In this document: positions 62,283 to 64,000 of the stretch, piece after piece
Numbering within the stretch: position 1 is the first letter of the stretch
How the letters are laid out: the number at the start of each line of letters is the position of its first letter
From: Eutrigla gurnardus
Taxonomy: Eukaryota > Chordata > Actinopteri > Perciformes > Triglidae
Length of the DNA stretch: 64,000 bases
Direction of reading: 5' to 3'
Assembly (NCBI GenBank): GCA_963514095.1
Contig: CAUPSS010000224.1
Location: forward strand, 30,001-94,000
Notes under the pieces: generated by a model
Told to the model about the DNA's origin: nothing
What the model saw: only the letters and a program-made list of their open reading frames with translations
The model's database searches: none
Program-made: the position numbers and the translations under genes

Positions 62283-63624
62283 TCTATCCATCCATCCATC
62301 GTCTACCTCTTATCCTGTATTCAGGGTCGCGGGGGGGCTGGAGCCGATCCCAGCTGTCATTGGGCGAAGGCAGGGTTCACCTGGACAGGTAACCAGTCTA
62401 TCACAGGGAGACATGTAGAGACAGACAGGCAACCAGTCTATCACAGGGCTGACATGTAGAGACAGACAGGTGACCAGTCTATCACAGGGAGACATGTAGG
62501 GACAGACAGGTAACCAGTCTATCACAGGGCTGACATGTAGGGACAGACAGGTAACCAGTCTATCACAGGGAGACATGTAGAGACAGACAGGTAACCAGTC
62601 TATCACAGGGAGACATGTAGAGACAGACAGGTAACCAGTCTATCACAGGGCTGACATGTAGGGACAGACAGGTAACCAGTCTATCACAGGGAGACATGTA
62701 GAGACAGACAGGTAACCAGTCTATCACAGGGCTGACATGTAGAGACAGACAGGTAACCAGTCTATCACAGGGAGACATGTAGAGACAGACAGGTAACCAG
62801 TCTATCACAGGGAGACATGTAGAGACAGACAGGTAACCAGTCTATCACAGGGCTGACATGTAGAGACAGACAGGTAACCAGTCTATCACAGGGAGACATG
62901 TAGAGACAGACAGGTAACCAGTCTATCACAGGGAGACATGTAGAGACAGACAGGTGACCAGTCTATCACAGGGAGACATGTAGAGACAGACAGGTAACCA
63001 GTCTATCACAGGGCTGACATGTAGAGACAGACAGGTAACCAATCTATCACATGGAGACATGTGGAGACAGACAGGTAACCAGTCTATCACAGGGAGACAT
63101 GTAGAGACCGACAGGTAACCAGTCTATCACAGGGGGACATGTAGAGACAGACAGGTAACCAGTCTATCACAGGGAGACATGTAGAGACAGACAGGTAACC
63201 AGTCTATCACAGGGAGACATGTAGAGACAGACAGGTAACCAGTCTATCACGGGGCCGACATGTAGAGACAGACAGGTAACCAGTCTATCACAGGGAGACA
63301 TGTAGAGACAGACAGGTAACCAGTCTATCACAGGGGGACATGTAGAGACAGACAGGTAACCAGTCTATAACAGGGAGACATGTAGAGACAGACAGGTAAC
63401 CAGTCTATCACAGGGCTGACATGTAGAAACAGACAGGCAACCAGTCTATCACAGGGCCGACATGTAGAGACAGACAGGTAACCAGTCTATCACAGGGAGA
63501 CATGTAGAGACAGACAGGTAACCAGTCTATCACAGGGAGACATGTAGAGACAGACAGGTAACCAGTCTATCACAGGGAGACATGTAGAGACAGACAGGTA
63601 ACCAGTCTATCACAGGGAGACATG
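62283..63624 (+). repeat. Large ~40 bp minisatellite seeded by a dispersed repeat
   Basis: 62283-62410 is the head of the fish repeat also seen at 45901. From about 62385 its CAGGTAACCAGTCTATCACA segment is amplified with GGGAGACATGTAGAGACAGA into roughly 31 units, some with CTGACATG or CCGACATG variants. The array ends at 63624. Confidence 0.95.
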
Positions 63625-64000
63625 TGTCATGATATCTGTCTGTCAAGTTACGTTTTTGTCTTGTCATTTCCGGTGTCTTATTTTGTAGTAACCCTGTCTC
63701 CCTCTCGTTTCAGGTGTGTTTACTTCCTGCCCCCTGTGTTTCCCGCGTCTTGTGATTGTCTGCTCCGCCCTGATTGTTTCCACCTGTTCCCCATTACCCA
63801 GTGTATTTAGTGTCTGTGTCTTTCCCCTGTCCTTTGCCAGTTTGTCTTGTTCCGTCATGACTCACCAGCGATCTTGTCTTTCATGTGTCTTGCCTGTAAG
63901 TGTTGAGCTGATGCTTTGTTTTGCTACTTTGTATTTTGGTTCATACTTTTCTTGTTAGATTAGGTTTAGTTCTTCTTGCTTGTTAGTAGATTTAGATTAG
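63625..64000 (+). mobile_element. Start of an LTR-like sequence, cut by the window end
   Basis: It opens TGTCATGATATCTG and has the CT-rich, CCACCTGTTCCCCATTACC-type composition I associate with fish Gypsy LTRs. The other end is outside the window. Confidence 0.45.

Noticed and set aside
62400..63624. CRISPR-like regular repeat array
   Set aside because: There are no unique spacers; the whole ~40 bp unit repeats, and the context is a vertebrate nuclear genome.

Overview
The window looks like nuclear DNA of a teleost fish. It carries intron-rich vertebrate genes with GT-AG splicing, long CA/GT microsatellites, many minisatellites, and transposon families typical of ray-finned fish (Tc1, hAT, L1-type LINE, Gmr1-like and Copia LTR elements, TTAA/CTAA terminal-repeat elements). 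No bacterial-type operons, CRISPR arrays, rRNA or convincing tRNA genes were seen.

The left half (1 to about 34.5 kb) is gene-poor and mobile-element-rich. In order it holds: a Copia 3' end (1-712); non-coding DNA with hairpins; a TATA/CCAAT promoter-like block (2.05-2.26 kb) followed by a degenerate array of duplicated exon-like cassettes (to 7.3 kb); a Tc1 relic; a complete young Gmr1-like LTR retrotransposon (7916-13709) with integrase upstream of reverse transcriptase; two coding-like terminal exons (14.2-14.45 kb); terminal-repeat elements with clear target-site duplications (16263-17161, 17630-18572, 19394-19955); and a nucleosome-length (~170 bp) satellite bordered by TTAGGG repeats (20.4-30.4 kb). 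The satellite is split by a nearly intact hAT transposon (20763-23665) and by a block holding a truncated Gmr1-like element and an opposing truncated Copia element.

The right half holds three real genes. The first is a small secreted Ly6/uPAR-type three-finger protein on + (34851-36220, 3 exons, 79 aa). The second is eml4 on - (38774-56942), for which I could place all 23 coding exons with consistent reading phase (978 aa, close to the mammalian length as I recall it). The third is kcng3 on + (58416-61157, 2 exons, 406 aa), a silent voltage-gated potassium channel subunit. eml4 and kcng3 are head to head across a CpG-rich 1.5 kb interval. Their introns are packed with tandem repeats, some touching splice sites.

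The most interesting observations are: eml4 exon 14 lies between complementary UG and CA microsatellites; eml4 exon 11 uses a splice donor lying inside transposon-derived sequence; a phase-compatible alternative first exon of eml4 would make an isoform without the coiled coil; the Gmr1-like element has identical-looking LTRs and an open pol but lacks a normal gag start; and the Copia primer site is complementary to the anticodon arm of initiator tRNA-Met. The window ends in a large minisatellite (62.4-63.6 kb) and the start of an LTR-like sequence.
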